Assembly (NCBI GenBank): GCA_018268915.1
Contig: JAFDVQ010000004.1
Coordinates: 186,001 to 250,000, forward strand
Direction: 5' to 3'
From: Acidobacteriota bacterium
Lineage (GTDB): Bacteria > Acidobacteriota > Terriglobia > Terriglobales > Acidobacteriaceae
Length of the DNA stretch: 64,000 bases
Within the stretch, counting starts at the first letter, position 1, and each line of letters opens with the position of its first letter. Below, piece by piece: positions 25,737 to 34,354 of this stretch. Both the position numbers and the translations under genes were made by a program. Below the pieces are notes generated by a model. The model was not told the DNA's origin, searched no databases, and was given only the letters and a program-made list of their open reading frames with translations.

Positions 25737-27173
25737 TCAGGCCGTATGGTGAACCCCGGATACAACCGGAAGCCCCGCGGCCTCCCACGCTGCAAGCCCT
25801 CCCGCTATCTCGATCAGGTTGGTAATGCCGTGTTGGTGCAGAATGCTGACCGCAATCGACGACCTGTATCCGCCCGCGCAATGCACAGCGATCCTGCGAT
25901 TGCATGGAACCTCTGCGATTCTCTCCTGCAGATGATTCAAAGGAATATTGACGCTCGATTGAATGTGCTTCCCTTCCCATTCCATCGGATTGCGAACGTC
26001 GAGAACGAATGGTGGCTCGGCAGATTCCAGTTCCTCGGCCGCGATGAGCACTCCAGTACGTTCTGTCGGCCACACCAGGTCCGGCCTCTCCGCCAGGGCA
26101 GCCATGCCGCCACTCAGAAATCCCATCACATGATCGAAACCGATGCGACCCAGACGAACTGCGGCCTCATATTCTCGCCCCGGCTCTGAAATGATGACGA
26201 TCGGCTTAGAGCGGTCGAGAACTGTTCCAGCCCATGTTGCATACTGCCCGCCAAGCCCTATATTGATGCTCCCTGCAAGATGTCCTTTCGCGTATTCTGC
26301 AGGCTCACGAACATCAAGAATCTGCGCACCGCGATCTCCCAGCGCCAACACCTCTTCGAGTTCCACGGGCCTCAGTGCTTCTTCGAGACGTTTGTCCAGC
26401 GTCGCGCGTTCTCGCGTATTCAGCACTGCATCATAGGTGAAATAAGGCGGAGCGTCTGGCTGGTCCGCCGTAACCAGCCTGATGAATTCCTCTTTCGTCA
26501 TCGGCTTCAGCGCATAGTTGAACCGCCTCTGATCGCCCAGGCTCGACACCGTGTCAGACGAAAGCTTCTTGCCGCACAGCGATCCCGCGCCGTGCGCCGG
26601 GTATACCAGAACTGAATCAGGCAGCGGCAGAAGTTTCGTATGCAATGAGTCGTAGAGATAACCGCCCAGTTCATTCGCAGTCCATCCCAGCGAAGCTCTC
26701 AGATCCGGCCGACCTACATCTCCAATAAAGAGCGTGTCGCCCGTCAGCACGGCATAGGGCTCCGTCTTGCTCTTCGCCAGATCGAAAACGAGAATTGAGA
26801 TCGACTCATACGTGTGCCCCGGCGTGTGCAGCACCTGAAGACGCATTCCAGGAAACCCGAGAACGTCGCCATCTTCCATCGGCAGAAACGCATACTCTGC
26901 TTCAGCGCGCGATCCAAGATGAATGGTCGCACCGCACGCATCTCGTAACTCCAAATGTCCTGCCAGAAAGTCCGCATGGAAATGCGTGAGAAAAACGTGT
27001 CGGATCTTCAAGCCGAACTTCTCAGCGTCGACAACGTATTGGTGAACATCCCGCTGCGGATCGACAATCACCGCAGTCCCACTTCCCTCATCTCCCAGAA
27101 GGTATGAGGCGTGCGCCAGACAACCGAGATAGTACTGTTTCAGAATCATCCGAGTGTTGTTGGAGTCTAGCAT
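25737..27173 (-). CDS. Persulfide dioxygenase-like MBL protein fused to two rhodanese domains
   Basis: Predicted sulfur-metabolism enzyme resembling CstB/ETHE1 fusions. The N-terminal metallo-beta-lactamase domain has HFHAD (His64, His66, Asp68), HTPGHT and GDTLFIGDVGRPDL, the ETHE1-type pattern for a mononuclear iron dioxygenase. Two rhodanese domains follow. The first (LDVREPAEYAKGHLAGSINI) has VIISEPGRE where the active-site Cys loop should be, so it is probably non-catalytic. The second has HCAGGYRSS with the Cys. Start at 27173 or at an ATG eight codons later; neither has a strong ribosome site. Confidence 0.88.
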   Translation of the reverse strand: MLDSNNTRMILKQYYLGCLAHASYLLGDEGSGTAVIVDPQRDVHQYVVDAEKFGLKIRHVFLTHFHADFLAGHLELRDACGATIHLGSRAEAEYAFLPMEDGDVLGFPGMRLQVLHTPGHTYESISILVFDLAKSKTEPYAVLTGDTLFIGDVGRPDLRASLGWTANELGGYLYDSLHTKLLPLPDSVLVYPAHGAGSLCGKKLSSDTVSSLGDQRRFNYALKPMTKEEFIRLVTADQPDAPPYFTYDAVLNTRERATLDKRLEEALRPVELEEVLALGDRGAQILDVREPAEYAKGHLAGSINIGLGGQYATWAGTVLDRSKPIVIISEPGREYEAAVRLGRIGFDHVMGFLSGGMAALAERPDLVWPTERTGVLIAAEELESAEPPFVLDVRNPMEWEGKHIQSSVNIPLNHLQERIAEVPCNRRIAVHCAGGYRSSIAVSILHQHGITNLIEIAGGLAAWEAAGLPVVSGVHHTA

Positions 27174-27201
27174 CGGCCTGCGCCGATGGTCAGCCTGAAA
27201 A

Positions 27202-29610
27202 TCAGTGCGCTTTGGCGGTATCTGCCGGCAGTGCGAACGCGATGTACATGCCACCTTGAGGATCGTTCGGAGTTCGCGCTCCGCTGGCTGCGATTACAAC
27301 ATACTGCCGTCCGTCCACAGCGTAAGTAGCAGGTGTAGCGACACCGGAAAAAGGCAGCTCGGTCTCCCAAAGCACCTTCCCTGTCAACGTGTCGAAAGCC
27401 CGCAGTTTGTGATCGTAAACAGTTGCCCCGATGAAGAGCAGCCCGCTTGCAGTGACGACTGGGCCGCCATAATTTTCGCTTCCAGTGTTGGCCATTCCCT
27501 GCTTTGCCAGCGCGGGATATTCTCCGAGCGGCACCTTCCACAGATACTTGCCCGTCTTCAAATCAATCGCATTCAACGTTCCCCACGGCGGCGATATTGC
27601 AGGATAGCCGTCCGGATCGAGGAACTTGCGATACCCGCTGAAGATATAGGAATTCGAAAACTCGTCTGGATTCGCGTCCTGCTTCTTGACGGTGGTTCCA
27701 ACTTCCAGGAATCGCAGCAAAGCATCAAGGTCCGCGCCCTTGGCGTCCGCAGGCGGCATGTCGCCCTTTCCCTTCTGGACGATCTCTGACACCTGTGCAA
27801 CATTCATCCGTGAGCCGATGCCAACAAGCCCCGGCGCCGGCTGTATGCCCTCCAGTTTTTCTCCGTGGCAAACCGCGCATTGCGCTGCAAAGACCTTTGC
27901 TCCCGCCGGATCGCCTGCCGCAGCCTGTGCATGCTGCGGTGCTGGAGCGGCTTCTAATTCACGCGGAGGCGCGGCAGCTCCCGCATTTCGCAGATATGCG
28001 AGCAACGACTCCAGATGGTCGCCTTGGATGTTTGGAAAAGAAGGCATCCGTCCTGCGCCGTGCTGGATCGTGGACACAATCTTCTCGTTAGGCACCCGGT
28101 TGGTCACGTTCACGAGAGATGGAAACGCGGGCGGTGATCCGGCCCTGTCAACCCCATGGCACATCGCACACTGACTCTGATAAAGCGCCTCACCGGGACT
28201 ATGTGCGCTGCTAGGTGCAATTGCGCCAGTCCACACCATCTCAGTTTCGTTGATGTAGATGACATTCTTCACCGGGTCGATCGCCGGTCCGCCCCATTCC
28301 GCGCCGCCGTCAAAACCCGGAAAGATCACAGTCTGTTGCCCAACCGCGAATGGATAAAACTGTCCGCCATTGCGAAATGTGTGGAAAGTTTTCACTGCCC
28401 AGTCATGCGCAGCCGGCGTGCGCGTTGTGAGCATGTTCTCATTCAGCTCCTGCCGCGAATAAGGTTCAGGTAAATCCGGCTTCGGCTGAGTCGGCGCCGT
28501 CACTTCACCCGGTACATCGCTCTTCGGGTAAGGGTGCTCGTGGATCGGAAACAGCGGCTCTCCGTTTATGCGGTTGAAGAGGTAGAGATAACCCTGTTTC
28601 GTCGTCTGTGCGAGCGCATCAATCCGCTTGCCATCTTTTTCGATTGTGAAAAGCGCGGGATGCGACGGAAAATCTCGATCCCAGATGTCGTGATGCACTC
28701 CCTGGAAATGCCATATCCGCTTGCCGGTATTCGCATCGAGAGCTAGCAGGGTGTTGGCATACAAGTCGTCGCCCACTCGATCCCCACCGTAAAAATCCAT
28801 CACCGCAGAGCCGGTTGGAACATAGACAATTCCATGCTCGGTATCGAGAGCCATTCCCGACCAGTTATTCGCCGCTCCGGAATCCTTGTACGCATCCTTC
28901 GGCCAGGTCTCATATCCGGGTTCGCCGGGAACGGGAATCGTGTGAAATGTCCAGCGAACTTGTCCGCTGCGCAAATCAACGGCTTGTATGTATCCCGGCG
29001 GCGATGGTTTCGCTTCAGGATTGCGGCCCCCCACAATGATCAGGTCTTTGTAGATCACGCCGGGCGTCGTAAGTGCGATCGACAAGGCGCTGAAGTCACT
29101 TTTCGCTCCGGGAATCACCAACCCCCTGCGAAGATCCACATGCCCGCTCTCGCCAAAGCTGTTGATCAGGTTCCCCGTCTCGGCATCCAGGCAGTAGAGG
29201 AAGTTCATTACCCCCGCATAGATTCTGCCGCGCTGTCCATCATTCCAGTACACGACGCCTCGAGCAGGCTGCCCCGCCACGATGCCCGAATCAAACTTCC
29301 ACTTCAGCTTGCCCGTGGCTGCATCCAGCGCAATCACTTCGTCCTTGGGCGTGTATCCGTATAGCGTGCGGCCAACGACGAGAGGGTTGGTCTGAATGCC
29401 CCCTTTCTCTCCCGTATCGTAAGTCCAGGCCTTCTGAAGCTGCTGCACGTTTTCACGCGTGATTTGCTTGAGAGGCGAATAGTGGTCGCCATCCAGGCCG
29501 CCGTTGTACACCGGCCAGTCTGTACGCGCCTGCGCAAAGCAGCAAAGGCTGGAAGCTAAAGCGATGAATAGAGAGCAAGACGCGATGCGATGAATACGAA
29601 CTAAGGCCAT
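27202..29610 (-). CDS. PQQ-dependent quinoprotein dehydrogenase with inserted dihaem cytochrome c region
   Basis: Periplasmic dehydrogenase, about 802 aa, with an N-terminal signal peptide (RIHRIASCSLFIALASSLCCFAQA). Residues about 30-455 form most of a quinoprotein beta-propeller (repeats such as VIALDAATGKLKWKF, LLALDANTGKRIWHF). Two cytochrome c domains follow with haem sites CAMCH (about 479) and CAVCH (about 576) and methionines in GRMPSFP and GDMPPAD. Propeller blades then resume (LNAIDLKTGKYLWKVPL, KLRAFDTLTGKVLWETELP) to the end. The cytochromes are thus inserted in the propeller rather than added at the C-terminus. Substrate unknown (sugar or alcohol). ATG at 29610 fits the signal peptide. 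Confidence 0.88.
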   Translation of the reverse strand: MALVRIHRIASCSLFIALASSLCCFAQARTDWPVYNGGLDGDHYSPLKQITRENVQQLQKAWTYDTGEKGGIQTNPLVVGRTLYGYTPKDEVIALDAATGKLKWKFDSGIVAGQPARGVVYWNDGQRGRIYAGVMNFLYCLDAETGNLINSFGESGHVDLRRGLVIPGAKSDFSALSIALTTPGVIYKDLIIVGGRNPEAKPSPPGYIQAVDLRSGQVRWTFHTIPVPGEPGYETWPKDAYKDSGAANNWSGMALDTEHGIVYVPTGSAVMDFYGGDRVGDDLYANTLLALDANTGKRIWHFQGVHHDIWDRDFPSHPALFTIEKDGKRIDALAQTTKQGYLYLFNRINGEPLFPIHEHPYPKSDVPGEVTAPTQPKPDLPEPYSRQELNENMLTTRTPAAHDWAVKTFHTFRNGGQFYPFAVGQQTVIFPGFDGGAEWGGPAIDPVKNVIYINETEMVWTGAIAPSSAHSPGEALYQSQCAMCHGVDRAGSPPAFPSLVNVTNRVPNEKIVSTIQHGAGRMPSFPNIQGDHLESLLAYLRNAGAAAPPRELEAAPAPQHAQAAAGDPAGAKVFAAQCAVCHGEKLEGIQPAPGLVGIGSRMNVAQVSEIVQKGKGDMPPADAKGADLDALLRFLEVGTTVKKQDANPDEFSNSYIFSGYRKFLDPDGYPAISPPWGTLNAIDLKTGKYLWKVPLGEYPALAKQGMANTGSENYGGPVVTASGLLFIGATVYDHKLRAFDTLTGKVLWETELPFSGVATPATYAVDGRQYVVIAASGARTPNDPQGGMYIAFALPADTAKAH

Positions 29611-29719
29611 GTTTGGGTCGGCGAGCGCTAGACTCGGCTCGACAAGAATACATGGCAAACCCTTGAGTGCTCATCTAATTGAGGATCTGGATGCTCTCGT
29701 GATAACCGAGCCGATGGAC

Positions 29720-30619
29720 CTACTGAAGCTTGTCGAACAAACTACCCGATCCCAGTTGTACGATCACGGATTCAAGAGCCGTCTGCTGAGTCTTCGCCAA
29801 CGACAGCTGCGTTGCAATTGTGGGCAGGTCTGCCTGCATCAGGTCCGTCTGCGCGGCCAATAACTGCGTCTTCTCATTCGTGACTGCTTCGCCTGCGGCT
29901 GAAAGCTGCGTGATCGAGTTGTCGATCAACACGCGCTGCTGCGAGATGTAGTTGAGAGCCTCCGTCAACGACTCCGTATCCTGGATAGCTTGCGACGTGC
30001 CCGCAGCTCCCGCTAGAAACTCAGCGATCATCCTGTTGAGCACCACAAAAACGCTGCTTGCCCCTAAGAAGATCTGGTCTCCCGGTACGTTCAGCTGAAT
30101 CTTTTGACCATTTGGCGTATCCAGATAATTGATATTGCCGTCCCCCGCATACGTGGTAACAGCAGGCGATGTCGCAGTCGAAGTAGAAAATGGCTGAGTC
30201 TTTGTCTGGCCTCCGGCAAAAATATATTGACCCTGATAATTGCTGTTCGCCAGGGACTCCACTTCGCCCATAATGCCCGACAGCTGATTTGCAATCGCCT
30301 TCACATCGCTTGCGTTCTTCGTCCCATTGTTGGCGCTCGTTGCCAGCGAGATCGCCAGAGTCAGTTGAGCGACTACGCTTCCCAGTGCGGAATCGGCCAC
30401 CTGCAATTGTCCAGTGACAAGGCTCGATGTCTGCGTAAACGCATCATCCCTTTGAATCTGATTCAGAATCAGAACGTTTCTGCCTGCCGCCGCTGGATCG
30501 TCGCTGATTGCGCTGATACGCGCGCCGCTCGCGAGCTGAGCGCTCAACCGCTGCTCAAGGCCCGTCGCGTCATTGAGTGCGCTAACCAGGTTCGTTACGT
30601 ACGTTGGATCCACTCGCAT
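29720..30619 (-). CDS. flgL: Hook-filament junction protein FlgL
   Basis: Adaptor protein between hook and filament, related to flagellin. The N-terminal helix (LVSALNDATGLEQRLSAQLASGARISAISDDPAAAGRNV) and a C-terminal helix (IATQLSLAKTQQTALESVIVQLGSGSLFD) are typical of FlgL/flagellin ends. 299 aa, the usual FlgL length. Last gene of a flgM-flgN-flgK-flgL unit, 36 bp after flgK; expected to be a late (sigma-28) gene. Confidence 0.93.
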   Translation of the reverse strand: MRVDPTYVTNLVSALNDATGLEQRLSAQLASGARISAISDDPAAAGRNVLILNQIQRDDAFTQTSSLVTGQLQVADSALGSVVAQLTLAISLATSANNGTKNASDVKAIANQLSGIMGEVESLANSNYQGQYIFAGGQTKTQPFSTSTATSPAVTTYAGDGNINYLDTPNGQKIQLNVPGDQIFLGASSVFVVLNRMIAEFLAGAAGTSQAIQDTESLTEALNYISQQRVLIDNSITQLSAAGEAVTNEKTQLLAAQTDLMQADLPTIATQLSLAKTQQTALESVIVQLGSGSLFDKLQ

Positions 30620-30655
30620 CGCGCGCTCCCTTCACTCGGCCGTACAACTGTCAGC

Positions 30656-32077
30656 TCACGAGACCGATGTCTGTACGCCCAGGTTGATGGCTGAAGCCAT
30701 GATCCGGTTTAAGATTGCGAAGATTTGTGAAGCTGCCTGGAAGCTGCGCTCGAACTGCTGCATCATGGCAGCCTCGTCATTCAGGTTCACATTTGACAGT
30801 GCGTTACGCACCGTTTGCAGCTGTGTGACAGAGGCGCTCTGAGCCGTGTTCTCGATGCGCACCTCCGATACTGTCGCACCAAGAGACGTCACAAAATCTG
30901 AGTAGAAGGCCGTTGGCGTAAGCCCCGAGACGATCAAAGAGTTCCCCAGGGCAGCCAGCGCTCTGGCGTTTGCATTGTCCCCAGTCCCCTGGCCGGCAGC
31001 TGCTGCTGCAACGAGCGAGGGATCGCTCATCACAACACTCATCTTCTCTGCACTGCCGGACACAGTAGTCGGCTCCAGGAAGATATAAAGCGGACTGGCG
31101 CCTGACCCCGTATTTCCATTCAGGTCGGTGCCGCTGTTGTTCAGCGCATTCACCTGCGTCGACAAGTCATACGCGAGCTCGTCAAGCTTCCCGAGAACTT
31201 TCGGGATGTCCTGGTCGCGAGCGGTGAGTAATCCACCGACCTGCCCCCCTCCCCCGGAAAGCCCGGCAGTAATATCTCTGTTTCCGACAAAGAAGTGCGT
31301 AACGCCGTTCACTGCGCCGTCGCTCAGAGCGTAGCTGTTCCCCTCAGAGATCAGCATCTCGCCTGACCCCGTAGTGACAGAGATGCCATTGTTCTCGGTT
31401 CTGATCTGATTGATCCCTATCAGTTGTGAGAGCTTGGCAAGATCCAGCTGCCGCTCATCCTCGAGGCTCCCTGCATCCCCGCTCGGCGAACTCCCCGCTA
31501 TCTGCAAATTCAGCTGTGCCACCGCCGCTGTAAGGGAATTCACCTGGCTCGTTATGCTGGCAACTTGCTGATCGAGCGATGTCGCCTGCGCGTTTAAACT
31601 CGTTGCAGCATTCGAAATATCCCCGGCAAGCAATCGTGCCGTCGCCAGAACCTGGCTTCGCAAGGACGCATCCGTCGGATTGGCCTCAAGAGACGCGAAT
31701 GAGTTGAAAAATCCCGTTATGTCACTCCCGATATCCCCTGCCCTCGAGCTCGAAGATCCCGAAGCCGGAGTAAAAAGCGCCTGAACAGAATCGAGCGCAG
31801 CCAGTCTGGCTGATGATCCGCTCTGCGCCTGCTGTTGCTGCGAAAGTCGCTCTTCAAGCACTCGATCGCGCACCGAAGTTGACCCGGTCTGGGTGACTCC
31901 AGTGCCATACGATACTCCCGCAATCTCAACCGGGATATTCTCTCTCCAGTTGGGAACTTCGCGCGTGTACCCTGGTGTATTCGCGTTTGCCACATTGTTC
32001 GCAACGATATCCAGGGCAGACTGATCTGCTTCGAGTGCGCCTGTGATGAGATAAAACGCCGCGTTGATCGACCCCAT
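30656..32077 (-). CDS. flgK: Hook-associated protein 1 (FlgK)
   Basis: First hook-filament junction protein. The N-terminal rod-like motif (NAAFYLITGALEADQSALDIVANNVANANTPGYTREVPN) and C-terminal helix (SVTQLQTVRNALSNVNLNDEAAMMQQFERSFQAASQIFAILNRIM) are diagnostic. 473 aa, with the variable middle shorter than in Salmonella. It follows the flgN-like gene by 12 bp. Confidence 0.95.
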   Translation of the reverse strand: MGSINAAFYLITGALEADQSALDIVANNVANANTPGYTREVPNWRENIPVEIAGVSYGTGVTQTGSTSVRDRVLEERLSQQQQAQSGSSARLAALDSVQALFTPASGSSSSRAGDIGSDITGFFNSFASLEANPTDASLRSQVLATARLLAGDISNAATSLNAQATSLDQQVASITSQVNSLTAAVAQLNLQIAGSSPSGDAGSLEDERQLDLAKLSQLIGINQIRTENNGISVTTGSGEMLISEGNSYALSDGAVNGVTHFFVGNRDITAGLSGGGGQVGGLLTARDQDIPKVLGKLDELAYDLSTQVNALNNSGTDLNGNTGSGASPLYIFLEPTTVSGSAEKMSVVMSDPSLVAAAAAGQGTGDNANARALAALGNSLIVSGLTPTAFYSDFVTSLGATVSEVRIENTAQSASVTQLQTVRNALSNVNLNDEAAMMQQFERSFQAASQIFAILNRIMASAINLGVQTSVS

Positions 32078-32089
32078 CTCTTCGGCTCC

Positions 32090-32392
32090 TCACTCTCCGT
32101 GCGAGACCATAGGCAAATATTCCAGTTGAGCGCTGCGACCTTTTTGGCAGGTGCGGAGTAACCTCAGTGTTCCCTCGGCGTGCGCTAGCAATAGGCCAAA
32201 AGATCGAACACCCTCAATCAGCGCCTGCTGCGTCCCGATGACTGCGCAGCGCAACACCGGGCCGGGGTTATCCGCTAGATCTTCGCATCCTGTTGCGACT
32301 CGCTCCAGAGCCTCGGCATCGCACTTGATCATCGCGTTTTCGGCCTGCTGAACCGCATCTGTGAGTGCCAGAATTTGCGCATCCGAGATCAT
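32090..32392 (-). CDS. flgN: FlgN-like export chaperone (by position)
   Basis: 100-aa, mostly helical, acidic protein with no strong signature. Position between flgM and flgK, size and a C-terminal helix (SFGLLLAHAEGTLRLLRTCQKGRSAQLEY) fit the FlgN chaperone that carries FlgK and FlgL to the export gate. Identity is inferred mainly from context. ATG start with a weak ribosome site; 20 bp after flgM. Confidence 0.6.
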   Translation of the reverse strand: MISDAQILALTDAVQQAENAMIKCDAEALERVATGCEDLADNPGPVLRCAVIGTQQALIEGVRSFGLLLAHAEGTLRLLRTCQKGRSAQLEYLPMVSHGE

Positions 32393-32412
32393 TGTCTTAC
32401 CGCCTGGGTCTC

Positions 32413-32724
32413 TTACCGTTTTCCATCAACTCCGGCAGTCAGCATCGTCTCCACAAGCTTCTCCGCTACTTTGGCGGACGGAACGTTGTAAGTACCCGCC
32501 GCCAGAGCCTGCTGCACAGCGGCAACTTTGTCGAGGCGGACGCCGTCCTCTTCTGCAGCACTCTGCATGGCCGCACCAACCCCGCTTAGCGTGGCCGCGT
32601 CGCCTGCCAGAGGTGAACTGTTTTTTTCCGATTCAGATCTTCGGACCGCCGCGCCTTTCAGCGATTCGCTGGAAGAAACGCCGAGGAACGCCTTCAGAGC
32701 CTCTGCATTGTTCCGAATCTCCAT
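32413..32724 (-). CDS. flgM: Anti-sigma-28 factor FlgM
   Basis: Binds and inhibits FliA until it is exported through the finished hook. 103 aa. The C-terminal half has the FlgM sigma-binding pattern (VRLDKVAAVQQALAAGTYNVPSAKVAEKLVETML). The ATG at 32724 is chosen because AAGGAGG lies 8 nt upstream; longer in-frame versions run into the promoter and flgJ. A sigma-28-like promoter directly upstream implies feedback control by its own target. Confidence 0.92.
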   Translation of the reverse strand: MEIRNNAEALKAFLGVSSSESLKGAAVRRSESEKNSSPLAGDAATLSGVGAAMQSAAEEDGVRLDKVAAVQQALAAGTYNVPSAKVAEKLVETMLTAGVDGKR

Positions 32725-32745
32725 ATGCAATCCTCCTTGAAAACC

Positions 32746-32773
32746 ATATCGGCGCAGCGGCCTTCTCACTTTA
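32746..32773 (-). promoter_or_regulatory. Sigma-28 (FliA) promoter for flgM-flgN-flgK-flgL
   Basis: The minus strand has TAAAGT (32773-32768), 14 bases, then GCCGATAT (32753-32746). This matches the TAAAGTTT / GCCGATAA sigma-28 consensus with one extra spacer base. The -35 overlaps the stop codon of flgJ and the -10 ends 21 nt before the flgM ATG, leaving room for the AAGGAGG ribosome site. Confidence 0.8.
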
Positions 32774-33094
32774 GGGATGTTTTGCAAGAATCTCGCTGTG
32801 TCCCGGCACAGAACTGCGCGTACCGCCAGTCCCGATTCGGGAGAGGGTGGCGATGAGCCTCTCCGCAATGCCAAAGCTTCCTGCCCGGCTCAGCGATTGC
32901 CCCAGTGCTTCTCCAGCAAATGCCGTCAAAGCCCCTGCCGACCCAGCTTCGTCGTCCCCGTCGCTCAGTCTTGTAACCGGCCCGATCAGTTCCTTCATCA
33001 TCTGTGCTTCGAATTCATGTGCCGCTTTCGTCATTTGACTCTCTTTCACAGCCTCCGTTGACGATTTGCCGCCGACTGCGGCCACGCTTTGCAT
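32771..33094 (-). CDS. flgJ: Rod-cap (FlgJ N-domain) protein without muramidase domain
   Basis: Rod-assembly scaffold. 107 aa with the FlgJ N-domain features (AAHEFEAQMMKELIGPVTRL, then ALTAFAGEALGQSLSRAGSFGIAERLIATL). The C-terminal peptidoglycan hydrolase domain of enterobacterial FlgJ is absent; single-domain forms are common outside gammaproteobacteria and rely on a separate lytic enzyme. The ATG at 33094 overlaps the flgI stop by one base (TGATG) with GGAGG 7 nt upstream. Confidence 0.88.
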   Translation of the reverse strand: MQSVAAVGGKSSTEAVKESQMTKAAHEFEAQMMKELIGPVTRLSDGDDEAGSAGALTAFAGEALGQSLSRAGSFGIAERLIATLSRIGTGGTRSSVPGHSEILAKHP

Positions 33095-34326
33095 CACAAA
33101 ACCTCCAGTTCCGCTTCAAGAGCGCCTGCTTGTTTCATCGCCTGCAGAATCGCAATCACGTCTCGCGAACCCGCCCCTATCCTTTGCAGCTCCTGCACCA
33201 GATCCTCGACCGTCGCACCGGGCTTCAGCGTGATTCGATTCACCGGCTTGTCTTGTGCTTCGACCCTGGTCTGCTCGACGACCTGCGTGCTCCCGCTCGA
33301 TAATTGCGCCGGTTGCGAAACCTGAACTTCTGATTCCACGTTGACCGACAGCCCTCCTTGAAGAATCGAGATCGGAAGCAGCCGCACGGTTCCTCCGATC
33401 ACCACCGTTCCGGTTCTTTCGTTCACAATGACCCGAGCCCTCGGGTACACCTCGATCTCGGTTCCTTCGATCTTGTCGATCAGCGAAGGCACATCTTCAT
33501 CTTCCCCGGGCACAACCTCGATCCTCCTGCTATCCACCGCGTGTGCCCTGTCTTTTCCGATCGCCACATTCATCGACCGCGCCATCTCCTCCGCCGTGTG
33601 GAAGTCAGCCTCGTTCAAAATGAAATTTACCGTTCGCAGCTGTTTCATCTCAAACGGAACGGCTCGTTCCACCTGTCCGCCTCCCGGAATCCTCGCCGTC
33701 GTCGGATGATTCAGTTGCCGGCTGCTCCCGCCGGCGCTGCTCATATACCCTCCCAGAATCAACGCGCCCTGGGCCTGTGCGTAGATCTGTCCGTCCGGTC
33801 CATAGAGCGGTGTCATCAGCAGAATCCCGCCCTCCAGCGATCGGGCGTCTCCAGCCGACGACGCCGTCACGTCAACCCGAAAACCCGGCCGGCTGAACGG
33901 CGGAAGCGTCGCTACTACAAAGACCGCCGCCATATTCTTGACCTGCATGTTGCTCGCGCTGTTCGATCCCGTCTGGGGAACCGTCACCCCCATCCGCTCC
34001 AGCGCCGATACCAATGTCTGAGCCGGAAAAACCGTTTGCGAGCTGTCCCCTGTCCCGCGTAGTCCGACTACGAGGCCGTAACCAACCAGCTGATTGTCGC
34101 GAATGCCCTCAACCGTGGCCACATCCTTCACTCGCGCGTGACGACCAGGCGCCTCGCTATGCGCCAGGCCAGCCGTGATCGCGATCGCCGCCGCTATCAA
34201 CATCCAGCTGACAAACCATGCCCATTGCCGCCCTTCATCCCAATCGGCGCTGCGCTGCGACCCGTATGCCGGTCTCCCGCGCTTCGCTACTTCTAACTCT
34301 GCTATCGCTTTGTCTACGCCGTTCAC
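33094..34326 (-). CDS. flgI: Flagellar P-ring protein FlgI
   Basis: Periplasmic P-ring subunit. The conserved blocks are clear: ARVKDVATVEGIRDNQLVGYGLVVGLRGTGDS, FPAQTLVSALERMGV, VKNMAAVFVVATLPPF, VDVTASSAGDARSLEGGILLMTPL and a C-terminal TLKPGATVEDLVQELQRIGA. A hydrophobic export segment (MLIAAAIAITAGLAHSEA) sits about 40 residues in, so the N-terminus carries an unusual hydrophilic extension. The GTG at 34326 is chosen because AGAGGGG lies 10 nt upstream; a TTG at 34365 overlaps flgH, and an ATG at 34203 directly before the signal segment lacks a ribosome site. Confidence 0.9.
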   Translation of the reverse strand: MNGVDKAIAELEVAKRGRPAYGSQRSADWDEGRQWAWFVSWMLIAAAIAITAGLAHSEAPGRHARVKDVATVEGIRDNQLVGYGLVVGLRGTGDSSQTVFPAQTLVSALERMGVTVPQTGSNSASNMQVKNMAAVFVVATLPPFSRPGFRVDVTASSAGDARSLEGGILLMTPLYGPDGQIYAQAQGALILGGYMSSAGGSSRQLNHPTTARIPGGGQVERAVPFEMKQLRTVNFILNEADFHTAEEMARSMNVAIGKDRAHAVDSRRIEVVPGEDEDVPSLIDKIEGTEIEVYPRARVIVNERTGTVVIGGTVRLLPISILQGGLSVNVESEVQVSQPAQLSSGSTQVVEQTRVEAQDKPVNRITLKPGATVEDLVQELQRIGAGSRDVIAILQAMKQAGALEAELEVL

Positions 34327-34354
34327 TTTGCGAAAACCCCTCTTCCGATCTGGA

